From assembly GCA_951799445.1 (NCBI GenBank), contig OX637297.1, positions 13,020,001 to 13,084,000 on the forward strand: a stretch of 64,000 bases of DNA. The letters are read 5' to 3'. Under the pieces are notes generated by a model that ran no database searches, was not told the DNA's origin, and saw nothing but the letters and a program-made list of their open reading frames with translations. Source of the stretch: Pseudisothecium myosuroides. Taxonomy: Eukaryota; Streptophyta; Bryopsida; Hypnales; Lembophyllaceae. Shown here one piece after another: positions 10,873 through 22,275 of the stretch; positions within the stretch are counted from its first letter, which is position 1; each line of letters begins with the position of its first letter. A program made the translations under genes and the position numbers.

Positions 10873-13523
10873 GGTTTCCAAGGGCTCACCCCTCCCTCTA
10901 GAGTTCTAAGGTAACCTTATCAACGGGGATTTTCATCCTCATCCTCAAAGATTTTCATCCTACATCCTAAATTTCTACTTCTACCATCTATGCTGGACCA
11001 ACATCCTAACTTTTGGAGATTAGCTCCAATCGCCGAACGGATTGCGCCGTTGGATCCAGATCGCCGTGTTTAGTCCTAGATCCCCTCTCCCCCCGTACCG
11101 AGGCCAAAAACCCATCGTAGGCTAATTTAGTTTAAAAACCAAATCGTGGTAAAATCCTAGATCTTGGGGGTCTCCTATTTTGAGAAATGTGAATAGCCTA
11201 GGGTCTCCGGTAGGTGCGAGAGAGTCGGGAAGGACTTTTGATTGACTTCGTTTTGCCATCGTATGGTCCCGGAATGCCGGTCAACGTGGCGGGGACCCCG
11301 CCACGTGGTTAATTCCCGAGGAATCTCGCCGGTTTGGGTACTTGTCGCTATCGGAATGTCGTGAAACTTCATGGAGCGCATTATTAACATAAAACAAGCT
11401 AGTCTAATTTTTAGTGAGATTTTATTGTAACCTGGGTAATTTCCATGAAATTCCCGTTGGAGGTTAGGAGGGTTAACCACCTAGAAAAAGGTTCTTCTGC
11501 AAGTCGGAAGATGCCGGGATTTTTCACGTGACTTCTCAAGGAGTCACATGAAAGACGTGCGGGTGCGTTTCCGTACCTGGCACGATTGGTCAATGGAGAT
11601 TCAAAACTGGCCATCTCCTCGAATTAGCGACGGTGCGGGAATCTTTTGCAGGTGGAGGAATCTTGGCGAACCGATTTCGCCGTTGGACTCCTGGCATGGG
11701 ATTCACCCCTAGAACACCATCTTTGGGCTGTAGATTCCTCCACAGGCCCGGTCTTGCGTGAGTGGCTCCTGCATGCTAACAATCGGGATTTTGGGAATTC
11801 GTCGATCTAATGAGGAATTCTAAATCTAACTCTAGGACCCGACCTAGTGGCCTCGTTGTGGATCCCTCGGACCGACCTAGCCCTGAATCGCCACATTCAT
11901 GGTGGGATTTAGCCCTTTTGGGGCTGTGTGACTCGAATCCTCCAAATCTAACCTTTTCGTTATTTTTATACCATTTTTAGGCAAGTTTGGGGGATTCTAA
12001 GTAACAAACACAAACCTAGACCAAATACTATAATGGGTATGACACAACCCTATTTCGGTTCTACACTCTTTTTATGGATTTTTGTATATTTTTATCAACT
12101 TTAAATTGCAAATTTCCAAAAAAATAATTCTACGAGTCCCAAGTGACAAATTGGGAGCTCACATGGACCAACATCCTAACTTTTGGAGATTAACTCCAAA
12201 TGTCAAACGGATTGCGCCGTTGGCTGTAGTTCGTTGTGTTTAGTCTGAATCTTCTTTGTCCGCGTGTCAGGACCCATCGTAGGCTAACTTAGATTAAAAA
12301 CCAAGTTAAGGTAAATTCCTAAATCTTGGTAAACTCCTAATTTGAGAAAAGTAACTAGCCTAGGGTCTCCAATAGGTGCAAGAGAATAGGAAAAAACTTC
12401 TTGTTGACTTTATTTCGACATCTTATAGCCTCGAAATGCCAATCAACGTTGCGAGGACCTCGCTATGTGATTAGTTCCCGAGAAATCTTCAGGTTTAGGT
12501 ACTTGCCGTTATCGGAATGTTGTAAAATTTATTGGAGTGCAATATTAATATAAAACAAGCTAGTCTAATTTTTAGTGAGATTTTATGGCAACCTAGACAA
12601 TTTAAAAGAAATTCCCGTTGGAAGTTAGACGATTGACCGCCCGAAAAGGTTCTTCTACAAATTGAAAGATGTCGGGAATTTTTATGGGACCTCTCAGGGA
12701 GTCTTACAAAAGATGCGTAGGTGCATTTCCATACCTGGCACAATTGGTTAGTAGAGATCTAAATTGGTCGTCTCTTTGAATTGTTGATGGTGTAGTAATC
12801 TTTTGCAGATGAAAGAATCTTGGCGAATCGATTTCGCCATTGGACTCATAGCATGGAATTTACCTTGGAACATCATTCTAGGGTAGTAGATTCTTCCACA
12901 AGCCCATCTTGCATTAGTGGCTCCTACATGTTAACAATCGGGTTTTTTTTGGAAATTCATCAATCAAATGAGGAATTCAAAACCTAATTCTAGGATCCAA
13001 CCTAGTGGCCTTCCTGTGGATCCCTCGGACCAACCTAGCCATGAATTGCCACATCCACGGTGGGATTTAGCCCTTTTGGAGCTATGTGACTCAAATCCAA
13101 CAAATCCCGCTATCTTGTGATTTCTATTCTATTTTTAGGTGAGATTTGGAGAAGTTCTAGATATAAAATCAAAACTAGACCAAATACTATAATGGGTATG
13201 ACACAATCCTATTTTGGTTCTACACTCTTTTTATGGCTTTTTATATACTTTTATCAACTTTAAATTGCAAATTTCAAAAAAAAGAAATCTACGAATCCCA
13301 AGTGACAAATTAGAAGTTCACATGCCCTCCAAACCTTTTTTCGGCACTGAAAGGTTTTTTTTGGGCACTACCTTTTGCAAACCAGTTTTAACTTTTTTTT
13401 TTTTTTTTTTTAATTCTAAAAGCAACAAACATTGTTTCTAAAAATTTGCAAGAAAACAACTTGAATAAATTATGCATATCTTTTGGAAAAAGAAATTTGA
13501 ATAAAGGATCTAATTTTGGGTGT

Positions 13524-14215
13524 GAGGTGAACAAGGCTTGACCCCCCTAGACTTGTCTTGGTGCCGAGAGATATCAAGCAACTGTCCTGCTTTTGCAAAC
13601 AAACTGGAATCCCAATGGAGTTTCTTAAACAAAAACCTTACTTGGAACAAAAAATTCGGGAGGTGAACAATGCTCCACCCATTGGACTTGTCTTGATGCC
13701 AAGAGATACTCAGCATCTGCTGAGCTCTTGCAAATAAATTGGAACCTCAATGGAGTCCCTCAAAGGAAAACCTAAAGTGAAAAAAAAATTGGCAGGGAAG
13801 TGAACAAGGCTCCACCCCTACTTATACTTATCTCGATGTCGAGAGATATCCGACGATTGCCCAGCTCTTGCATACATAATAGAACCCTAATGGTAGCCCT
13901 CAAACATAAACCTTAATTGGAACGAAAAAATTGGGGACGTGAGCAAGGATCCACCCCCCCTTGGACTTGTCTCGCTGTTGAGAGATACCCAGCGACTGCC
14001 GAGCTCTTGCAAACAAATTGGGACCTCGATGGAGTCCTTCAAAGGAAAACCTAAAGTGTAATAAAATTTGGCAGGGAGGTGAGCAAGGCTCCACCCTCCT
14101 TTAGACTTGTCTCGATGCCAAGAGATATAGTGCGATTGCCCAGCTCCTGCAAAGAAACTGTAACTCCAATGGGATCCGGTCAACAAATACCTAAACCAGA
14201 ATAACAAAAGATTGA
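13524..14215. repeat. Five tandem units of 136-140 bp
   Basis: Unit starts, marked by GAGGTGAACAAGG or variants, are at 13,524, 13,660, 13,797, 13,936 and 14,076. Each unit contains a CTCCACCCC motif, GACTTGTCTCGATGCCAAGAGATA and CAGCTCTTGCAAACAAATTGG-type words, and ends with AAACCTAAAGTG or a variant. Divergence between units is moderate, so the array is old. Minus-strand ORFs here (13,510-14,258) only reflect the repeat. Confidence 0.9.
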
Positions 14216-15035
14216 GGAATTTGAGAAAACGGTTACCTGGATATTCCGATTGTTTCATTCTTGATTGACGCTACAGTTGCTCCCTCTCCAACTTGGGCGC
14301 ACCTTGACCGCAAGTTGCAATCCATTTAGAAGTACCTTAACAAGCCTAAACCAAGAATCCGCACTTCCAAAAATCGAAACTCCGGCATGTATTTTTTTTT
14401 GAAGACTACAATATTATCGCAGAGCCATTGCATCTAAGGACAGGTGAAGTGAAGGTCGAGGACAGCGGCTAGGACTGGCGTTCATTAGGTGGTTTAGGTT
14501 TGAGGGTCCCGGTTTGGCACATGCCCGATATCACCTGCCAAGACTAAGCTTTGATTCTAGAGCTGATCGACTAAGCTTGGTATTCCATATCTTGAACTTC
14601 ATTTGGCTGGCGGTATTCAATAAGGGTGATCATACGTCAATTACTTAGATGAAGGATTGTATTTCACGCAGTTTATATTATGGAATTACTTTTATGTAAT
14701 TAAACTAATTGAGGAGGAGCTTGAAGTAAACTTTTCTCTGATTCAGTTTGACGGTTGGACATTGTCTGCTTGACAACTAGTCCTCTTTTAGATAATTGGT
14801 TAAGGAAGAGCCAAACTATAGAGGGTAGAAGGTCAAGAATATTCCAATGCTCATAGTATTGCAGTATGTTTAAATGATGTTGCAATATTGATGGCTCTAA
14901 ATTATAATGAGATGATTTGGCGCTTCATAATATATTGCCTTTGCATTCAATGTACCTCAATTTGAAATTTTAATTTATCACTCTCAAAGTATAGTGTCCT
15001 CTTTAAATCAACAAAAATGCTATTTTCCTTGGGTT
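14216..15035. other. No gene recognised
   Basis: This is unique-looking AT-rich sequence without a supported ORF or repeat. Confidence 0.5.
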
Positions 15036-15262
15036 CACTGGTAGAAACCTGTGTTTATCTAAACATGGGTTGTCTAACTTGACACTATATATCTAGACAT
15101 TCAATGTAGCAACACCAAGTTTTTATGTCAACATTGACGTCCACTGACGTTCACTATAACATCTTCAATGACAGAAAACATGGTGTTGCTACATTAAATG
15201 TCTAGGTAAATAGTGTCAAGTTAGACAATCCATGTCTAGATAAACACATGATTCTACTAGTG
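15036..15262. mobile_element. CACTA-like MITE, 227 bp, long hairpin
   Basis: The left end is CACTGGTAGAAACC. The right end, read inward, is CACTAGTAGAATC. The terminal inverted repeats run about 80 bp each and share GTGTTTATCTARACATGG and GTCTAACTTGACACTAT. The spacer is about 60 bp. GGTT is duplicated immediately outside (15,032-15,035 and 15,263-15,266). CACTA elements usually make a 3-bp duplication, and GTT fits if one terminal base is ambiguous. It has no coding capacity. Confidence 0.8.
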
Positions 15263-15323
15263 GGTTATAATTCAATGGTCTTTGAAGCACAAAATTGTGC
15301 ATGAGTAGAGCCCCCCAAGGGGT

Positions 15324-15407
15324 CTCTCGGTGCCGAGAGGGGTTCGTGGTGGACCAATGTCATGCATGAAGAAGGCTCCTCCAAGGGTTTTCTCGGCGCC
15401 GAGAAAA
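15324..15407. repeat. Two GC-core palindromes, CTCTCGGTGCCGAGAG and a 20-bp perfect palindrome
   Basis: CTCTCGGTGCCGAGAG lies at 15,324-15,339, and the perfect palindrome TTTTCTCGGCGCCGAGAAAA at 15,388-15,407. Both sit in a G/C-rich patch. Related TCGGTGGCGAGAG and TGGTGCCAAGAG words occur at about 32,925, about 33,080 and in the minisatellite at 3479-3805. Confidence 0.7.
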
Positions 15408-16247
15408 TCCTTGCGAGGACAAATATATAATCTGTCATGCATACTTTGTTGTCCCTCCGTGCATACGCTCTTCAATAGACAGCTGTCGGATGACATTGTA
15501 TTGTCTGATTTTGCCCATTTATCTCCATAAAATTGCCTGCACCTCTATAGGTAGCTTTTTTATATTTGCTAAACGGCTACGTTCTTTACCTTAAACAACG
15601 AAGTTCTCATATTTGTGTCACTTGTGTGTTGGAATTCCAGAATCTCAGTGAAGCTGAATTGGCATAAATGCCCTGTTGCAACCTTACGGAGTCAATACAC
15701 AATAAGTAGCTCCAACAATCAGGTAATCATGGGAACAATTTCTATATATAAACTATTGACGACTTTGTCAAGGCCTTCATGCAAATGGTTGGGTACTATC
15801 AGTACTTGAAAGGAAACCAAGCCAGGACCCGGGGAGGAAAAGCTATTATTTGCTGCAAATTGCTCAAAAGTCAGCCTCAAGAACTAAAAATCCAAAAGCC
15901 CTCACTAAAGCGTTAGCAAGCTATTCTTAGAGTAGAAGCATTTTTCAATAGGCAGCCACATCTGGAGGGTGAAGAAGTATTTGGATTGCAAAATTGCAAG
16001 GCAGGCATGCCAATGGAATGTGAGCATGATTCACATAGACCGGATAAAGTGAATTTTTTCAATCTTTGAATCAAAACAAGATCTTGGAGAGCCACTACAA
16101 GTGTTCAAAATCTGAACATAGTTACAGAATATGTGTTGTTAGGGGTACCAGCAGAGATAGAGGATGCAATGGAAATAAAAGAAAATCTAAGCTAATGTAA
16201 TAACCATGTTTCTTGCCATGAAATAACAGCCCAAGAGAGCGACTATT

Positions 16248-16856
16248 ATGAATTGCAGTGGCACATTGCAAGACTCCCAAAAGCGTCAGCAAAGGCTTGC
16301 TTTTCTCAACAAGCAATCTCAAAGAAGAAGTAAAAGCGCTCAGATTGTTCAAAACAACATTCCCACAGCAGCACCAACATATACAGGTATGATGGAGAAT
16401 TATAAAAAGAATTGTCATGATCAAATGCAGTTCTTTTTTTGTAATGACAATATTGAACGTTTTGTGAAAGGAGCCAAACAGAAATGGGTGTTATGAAGAC
16501 CACCCATCCCTTCCATTTGGCCTGTTGAAAGGGGCACAAGCCTATCAATAGTTGAAATTCTGGCATTAGAAGATGCAAGTTTTCAACTCGCACAACATGA
16601 AGTCATTTCACCACAGAGTCTATTTGGTGGGAAAATAGATGTAGACTTGGTTTTTGCTTATCTCATTCTATTGTTGCCTGATGAATATCTAGCCACTCAA
16701 GTGGGGAAAGTCATTCGTTGCAATCCAAAGGCCCCATCTACAAAGCAAGCAAACAATTGTGTTTTTTCTTTTATGTTGAATGCACGCATTCATAGGGTGA
16801 CCATGATTCTTCACCTTGGCTTTCGCTGCATAGAGTGCCTGAAATTTGGGGCGTAG
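16248..16856 (+). pseudogene. Degraded unassigned coding sequence
   Basis: A single frame runs about 200 codons with one internal TGA (after KQKWVL, about 16,496) and ends at a TAG near 16,856. The N-terminal part is Gln/Lys/Arg-rich. The later part contains PIPSIWPVERG and LLLPDEYLATQVGK. I do not recognise the family. The region upstream to about 15,615 has shorter coding-like pieces. The frame continuity over one stop is the only evidence for a gene, and it may be chance. Confidence 0.3.
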
Positions 16857-17500
16857 CCAGGGACTCAACAATATATGGTATCAATTTCTTCCTTTCCCAA
16901 ATGCACTTGCCCTTACTTCAAAGACATGACAATGAAAGCTCTAGGGAAGCGTGGACACTGGGCAAATTGTAAACATTTGTATTTTGTTTTCATAGTCATC
17001 TGCAACTTGTAGTCTACAGGAGATGTCTTTATTCATTCTTTGAGTTTGAATTACAATGAGGTGAAGTAAGTGCTTCTTAACGAGATACTAAATCATTTAG
17101 AATGAATGGAGGGTTTTATCTTGAAATAGACAAGCTATTCATTTTCCTAATGCTTTTGTCAACAAAGTTGTAGTGAGACTAAAAGGGTCATTGCAACCAT
17201 TTCATTTCCACCACAAAGAGTACCCCGATCTTTTCCTTGCAAGCGTCATGTAGCTTAGGCTATATGGATCCATTGTTGAACATGTTGTGTTTGCCCTTTC
17301 CAGTCCGTAATATTGGACGTCAACATTATCTAATCCCAATGCTACATCCCCAATACAAAAGTTCTTGTGTATGAGTACTTAGATCTTGAAATTTACAGCA
17401 AAAGTCCTATATTGTAATCCGACCTTAAAATAAAGTTTGCAATAAAAGCTACAAAACCTAGTAGTTGTATTATGCCACATAAAACAAACCCTCACATCCT
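16857..17500. other. No gene recognised
   Basis: AT-rich sequence without a supported ORF. Confidence 0.5.
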
Positions 17501-17995
17501 CTATTGTCAAAAGACCCTGCTTTTTGTGGTCATAGGCCCTGCATTATAGATGTCAGCCGCGGTCATAGGCCTTACATTACAAGAGTTCCAAAGCCCAAAT
17601 GTAATGGATCTTCTTATATGTTTTTTGTCTTCTTTTGCGTTGCATCTAAGTTTTCAATCCCTTGTAATGATGTTTTATCATCTATGTTAATACCTTTTTT
17701 CATCCGTAGTCATCTACTATTCCATGTATAGTAATCCATTTTTTCATCTACTTTTCTCATCCGTTTGCCCCCCTACATCCATCTATTTTTTTCATCCACT
17801 TCTGTCAAATTTTTTAATCACTTCCATCCAATTTTTTCATCTAATTTTTCATCCACTTCCACCCAAATTTTACACTCAAAGTTTGTGTTCCATGCTCAAC
17901 ATTCCCCGCTCTTCGCTCAACATTTCCTACTCCTTGCTCACCACTCACCGCTCCATGCTCATGTGCTAGCAACAATCATGTGTTGAGAGTCATGG
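17501..17995. repeat. Short direct repeats and possible hAT-like terminus
   Basis: GGTCATAGGCC plus flank occurs twice (about 17,528 and 17,562). From 17,740 to 17,870, TTTTTCATCCACTTC-like words recur. The end (17,905-17,975) is a run of GCTCAACATT and CCATGCTCA words closing with GTGCTAGCAAC. Read inward, this (GTTGCTAGCACATGAGCA) resembles the terminus of the hAT-like element at 2659. No partner end was found, so an isolated or truncated hAT-like end is only a possibility. Confidence 0.4.
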
Positions 17996-18224
17996 AGGAA
18001 TGGAGAACCCCATGATTTGAGTTGGAACCTAATGTTGTGTGTGCATGGCATGTGCAGTGTTAGGAGATTGTGACCCTTGGTGTCATTAAAGAGTTAAGTG
18101 ATTGGAAGCACTTGGAAGTGAGCTTAAGAAACTTGAGTGTCACTAAGGGGCACGACAATGTGCTATTGTTTTTGTTGGCATGTCGGGACACCAAAGACTC
18201 ACAACAATAGATTCGGCTCGGAGC

Positions 18225-19144
18225 TAAGCCAGAGAAAAAATTCAAGCGGATATGAAGGGGCAATTTTCAATAGTGGTTGCAAATGCAGCAGCTACCAACA
18301 ATACAGTGGAGGATTTGAAGTCCATGTTCACTGCATACATTGGTAGGTTTGAGGACAGTGAGGACAAAATTGCATTGGTGTCAAAGACTGCCTTAGAGAA
18401 CCTGATGTTATTGGTGGTCCCAGAGGCAGAGGCAACCGGAGTCATCCCGGATTCTTGTCCTAATATTTCAAGTGTCATTGATGGCGTTGCAAAGCAAGGC
18501 CCTTCCCAAAATGTCATCAAGGCAAACTTCGTAGTAGATTCAGAGATGCGTGACTGTGCCTTAGCCGTTGAGACACACCAAGAAACTATAGTGGTAGATG
18601 TGGCACGTCCCTCCCTGGAGAAGTCAAGTGAGCCCTTGAACCCTTCGACAATAGTGACGTCTATTACAACCATGTTGGCGGTGGATCCCACGCTCCCTTG
18701 TATGCAAGCCTTTGTTCTCCCCCAAAGCGGCATTCAAGTAGAGAGCAAGGTAGTGAACGAAGAGTGTACACTTCAATAGGAAGACCATGACTCAAGTGAA
18801 GGCGGCAGCAAGAAGGCATGATCGGATCCCAAGAGTGCTCCCGCCAATTTAGCAAATCCCTGTTCTCTTGGAGGGGATGTGGATGCCTATGTAGAAGTGC
18901 CAAGGAAGCGTGTGGATGCTGGCGGTGCAAGTGTGAACCCTTCTCCTAAGAAGCAGATGAAGGCCACCAAGGTAAATGCCTGGGCAGCACTCCCTGATTG
19001 TAGGTTAGGTCAGGTGAAAGCTACTTTGAAATTGCACATTGCACCTATCAGAAGGAGAAGGGAGAAATTGATCATTTCCAACGTACATGGCACCTTGTTG
19101 GATTGTAGTCTACACACAAAAAAGGACCAAAACTCTACAATTTG
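18225..19144 (+). pseudogene. Degraded unassigned protein, part 1
   Basis: One frame (ATG at 18,252) runs to 19,144 with two internal stops, a TAG at about 18,777 (after NEECTLQ) and a TGA at about 18,820. Both are one transition from CAG/CGA. The first 175 residues look like a globular protein (for example DLKSMFTAYIGRFEDSEDK). The second part has a Lys/Arg-rich segment (PSPKKQMKATK, IRRRREK) that could be nuclear or nucleic-acid-binding. The family is not recognised. Homologous continuation in another frame follows at 19,334-19,790. Confidence 0.4.
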
Positions 19145-19333
19145 ACTGACTATGAGAACAACTAAGAGAGTATTTTTGAGGTTATGGTTGCAGTCCTTTC
19201 TTTTGAAGTGTTTCATTAATTTGCAGTGGAATTTTGGGTCAGTAAGAGTCAATGCTATATGGATGACATTGTCTCAACAATGATGGACAAGCAGAGATGA
19301 GGCCGCTAGAATTCTCTCCCTTGTTTGTGTAGT

Positions 19334-19790
19334 TTGGAAAAGATTATGAGGAGGTGAAATTTGAAAGTGGGAAACCAATTACATCACGGGGAAAATGTTT
19401 GTCTGAAGTTTACAATCAGTGGCCCTGCTTTAGCCCCTCAAACACCTTGGTCATCAAAAATAAGGAATCCAAACTCTAGAGTCGCTGGCAACTTGCCAGC
19501 AAATGTGGTCATCAATCCAACGTTTTATGTAGTTGATTTGGCAAAGTTGGGCGATGATAAAAACTACTTGAGGTTGGCTTTGTGGTCAATGCTAGAAACA
19601 CTATATGCCTCTACAGATTTATACATTTCTGGTTACAAAGTCCTAGAACTATGCACGACATTGCAACTGAAGAATATGAATTGAATCATAGTGAAGCTAG
19701 CATTGCCAATTCAGACACACTGGAAGGTGAGGGGACTTATGAACCACAAGGTTCCACTTCATTCATGTCCCCTCACCTTCATTTAATCTG
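19334..19790 (+). pseudogene. Degraded unassigned protein, part 2 (frameshifted)
   Basis: Coding-like sequence continues through at least two frame changes. FGKDYEEVKFESGKPITSRG is in one frame, NLPANVVINPTFYVVDLAKL to STDLYISGYK in a second, and a third frame (from 19,582) ends with TMHDIATEEYEL and an acidic C-terminus before a stop at 19,791. Each piece is of natural composition, and the order is collinear with part 1, so I read it as one old gene with small indels. The function is unknown. Confidence 0.35.
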
Positions 19791-20108
19791 AGCAGCACTA
19801 CTCTAACGTCCAATGTTTGTGTATAGAAAAAAATAGGGAGGAGGGAGATGAAGGCAAAGACAATTATGGCAAAGAAGAGGAAAGGTGAAGCTGTGGCCAC
19901 AAAGGTGAATTTGTGAATCCAAAAGCTGTAGCGGTAGTAGTTAGTTGCATGTTTTTTCAAGTCTATGAGTATTGCTTGCTCGAAATGCGTACGTTGTCAT
20001 TACTAGTTGCATGAATGTCATTGTGTAGTAATATTTGAGTGATTGCGTTTGTAAGTGACTACTTGTTTTTTTGCACCGAGAAGCAATAGTTTCTAATTTG
20101 ATGGTACT

Positions 20109-20429
20109 TATTAGTTGACAAAGCAAATAGAATGGTTGTGCGGCGTAGTTTTCCATGGGAGACAAAGTGAATCTCTTGTATCCAAAGTTGATGCACCAGA
20201 AGGTGGTTGTAGGAACCATCAGTGGCATAGATGGGATGGATTCATTCCATTGCATGGTTATTCTAGATTCATAGTTCAAGTGAGATGTGCGAGAGGATTT
20301 ATAGCCAAATGTCCCTTTGATATTTTTGTAAGAGGAAGCAGAGCAATTGAAACTTCAAGATGTTCAAAATGGCAATGCAATCTGGGACAAAAAATATTTG
20401 AAATTGTCCATTATTTTGATATTGACTAA
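20109..20429 (+). pseudogene. Short unassigned coding-like frame
   Basis: 104 codons are open, without a good ATG. The peptide is Cys/Trp/His-rich (RNHQWHRWDG, CARGFIAKCPF). It may be a further exon or fragment of the preceding degraded gene. No family is recognised. Confidence 0.25.
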
Positions 20430-22094
20430 AGGGAGGTGCAGAAGTACATAGCGTAGATGGCGGGGTAATAGCAGGAGTCTGGCAGAGGAGGGTGATTGCA
20501 AGAAACACCTATACTATTTTCTATCACATGTTCAATGCAGAAGTTGTTTTGTGCCATAAGTATTGCAAAACTGATTGAATGAACATGAAATTCAAGAACA
20601 AGCTTTCTATAACAATAGAAAATGCATTTGAATTATTTCAAATTTTCAAAACTAATCTAATAGGTGCAACTAAATTTTGAATACATATCACACATGCAAT
20701 TTTGGTGGTTTTTAGTACTATCAAGTACCTTTTTTGAAGAGTTACATCATCAAATTTGGTAAGCTAGCTCTTCTAGTAGAATTATACCTTCTCAGAAGAG
20801 GGATTTCCAAAAACATTTTCTAAGTGTGTTTTATATTGGCCTAAAGTGTGCTATACTCAGGTTGAATTTATGTTGAATTAAAAATGGTTTTTAAGTTCTA
20901 ATTTTGATCTTCCTACTTTGCTCTTAGTCGGCAACAATGGCCATTTTTCAAATAAATTTTTCAAATTCATCTTCTAATTTTCAAAAATAGAAATGTGAAA
21001 GTCTCATTTTCTAGAGTAAATTGTAGCATGTGGCTCAAAATAATACTGCTGGGGCTTGTAATACCTTCTATCTACCAATGTAAATTGTTTTTTAATGGAA
21101 ATTTAAGTATTTCCATCCATTTTTGTCATCCAGTGAACATCACATGTTGTTAGAATAGTAAATTTGAAATCTAGTTGACCATTCAAATTTTATGTTCCAT
21201 GCCTTCAATAATACTAAAGGTGACTTATAGTACAAAAAGTACTAAAAGTCCAAAAATGCAAAACGCAACAAATAGTACAAGTGCTTCTTGCAATCACCGA
21301 GGAGAGCAATGCCTAATTTTCAGAAGTATTGGGCATGTTTTTGGTATTTGAAATGCTTATTATTGGAAGTTATGATCACTTAGGTGTAGATATTAGCAGT
21401 TGGGATTATGTTGGACCCAAACATAAACACCATTATTGTATTATCTTTGATACTATGCCAAACTCATGCGTAACTAAGGAAACACTTTGCAATCTTGGCG
21501 GTAGTCATTTATTGTTGTACTAAGTGAACGTTGAGTTGTGTGTAAGTAAGTCGATAGTGAATCAACCCCGCCGTACATTGATGTTTTTGTTGCAAAAGAA
21601 AGCTACCCGAAGTAGGACCAAATAATAACTCATGTGGAATTGAATTGCCACTAAGTGCGGTGAAACCGCAACTAAATAAATGATTATTACACAACTAGGA
21701 CTACACTGCTTCTTTACTAGCAAGAACTGCTGCTTTGTTGTCTCCATAACCAAACAATGAGCCAATTAAAAATTTCCACATCGTGGAAGTGGGACCCACA
21801 AAATACCACTTTGGAAAACTCACAAATGACTGAAGTATTAATAGAGCGGACAACTGCCACGTGAGGTAGCTGTTGCCACACCAATAGCCCCATAGGAAAA
21901 ATCTGTAGATGAACATCCATATAGAGAGATGGATGGTGATATAAAAAATTTAATCATTTGTATAAAGGACTCGTCCACAATGATTGCAGCGCCCTCAATT
22001 CTGCAGCAATCATATGCATCTCCAATGATTAAAATCGTAGTCATACATGCAGCCATAAAATCTTCAAATTCTTGTAGTGACCCTATTTACAAGC
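20430..22094. other. No gene recognised
   Basis: AT-rich sequence. Short ORFs on both strands overlap each other and have no supporting motif. Confidence 0.5.
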
Positions 22095-22275
22095 GGGAAT
22101 TGGATTTATTTAGGGGAAAACAATCTAATTAGGACCAAATACAATTGGCATGTGACATACTTATTTTGGTTTTCTACTCTTTGGGGGGCTTTTTAGATAT
22201 AAAACTACAGTCAACCTCGTGAAAAAAATAAATAAATAAAATCATGAGTCCCAAGTGACAAATTGAGAGTTTATA
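22095..22275 (+). mobile_element. LTR-A 3'-end fragment
   Basis: The stretch matches the last 180 bp of LTR-A in order: GACCAAATAC, a GACATAC...ATTTTGGTT motif, CTACTCTTT, and the terminal GAGTCCCAAGTGACAAATTG. The end has decayed from GAGCTCACA to GAGTTTATA. Nothing of the LTR is visible to the left, so this is a truncated remnant. Confidence 0.75.

Larger units (their letters stand above)
6988..12163 (+). mobile_element. Solo LTR-A, 5,176 bp, with TGGAC target duplication
   Basis: The element begins TGTGGGCGC and ends GAGCTCACA. The ends form the short inverted repeat TGTGRGC with canonical TG...CA. It is flanked by a perfect 5-bp duplication, TGGAC, at 6983-6987 and 12164-12168. Removing the element and one TGGAC restores the continuous older LTR-A sequence. 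There is no internal domain or second LTR, so a solo LTR made by LTR-LTR recombination is the best reading. Five kilobases is at the long end for plant LTRs (compare Ogre-type elements and LARDs). ORFs inside it are minisatellite or shadow frames. Confidence 0.9.
2451..13322 (+). mobile_element. Old LTR-A copy, interrupted twice
   Basis: The copy starts TGTGGGC at 2451 and ends GTTCACA at 13322, matching both ends of the younger copies. Its own sequence is 2451-2658, about 4370-6987 and 12169-13322, roughly 4.0 kb in total. It is interrupted by a hAT-like element (2659-4361) and by a younger solo LTR of the same family (6988-12163). The flanking five bases (CAAAC on the left, TGCCC on the right) do not match, so no target duplication is preserved. 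It is more diverged than the other copies, for example TTCACA instead of CTCACA at the end. Neither PBS nor polypurine tract is visible next to it. Confidence 0.75.

Noticed and set aside
10191..10881. ORFs of 134-136 aa and 70 aa inside the LTR, also present at 38.1-38.6 kb
   Set aside because: They cover the regulatory repeat and TATA zone on both strands at once. Conservation follows LTR identity, not codon constraint.
2451..13322. Target duplication of the old LTR-A copy
   Set aside because: Flanks CAAAC and TGCCC do not match, so ends may be truncated or recombined.
13524..14215. CRISPR-like array
   Set aside because: Units are about 138 bp, continuous and diverged, with no short identical repeats separated by unique spacers. 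The genome is eukaryotic.
13510..14258. Minus-strand ORFs of 60-123 aa
   Set aside because: Produced by the five-unit tandem array; the frames repeat the same peptide.
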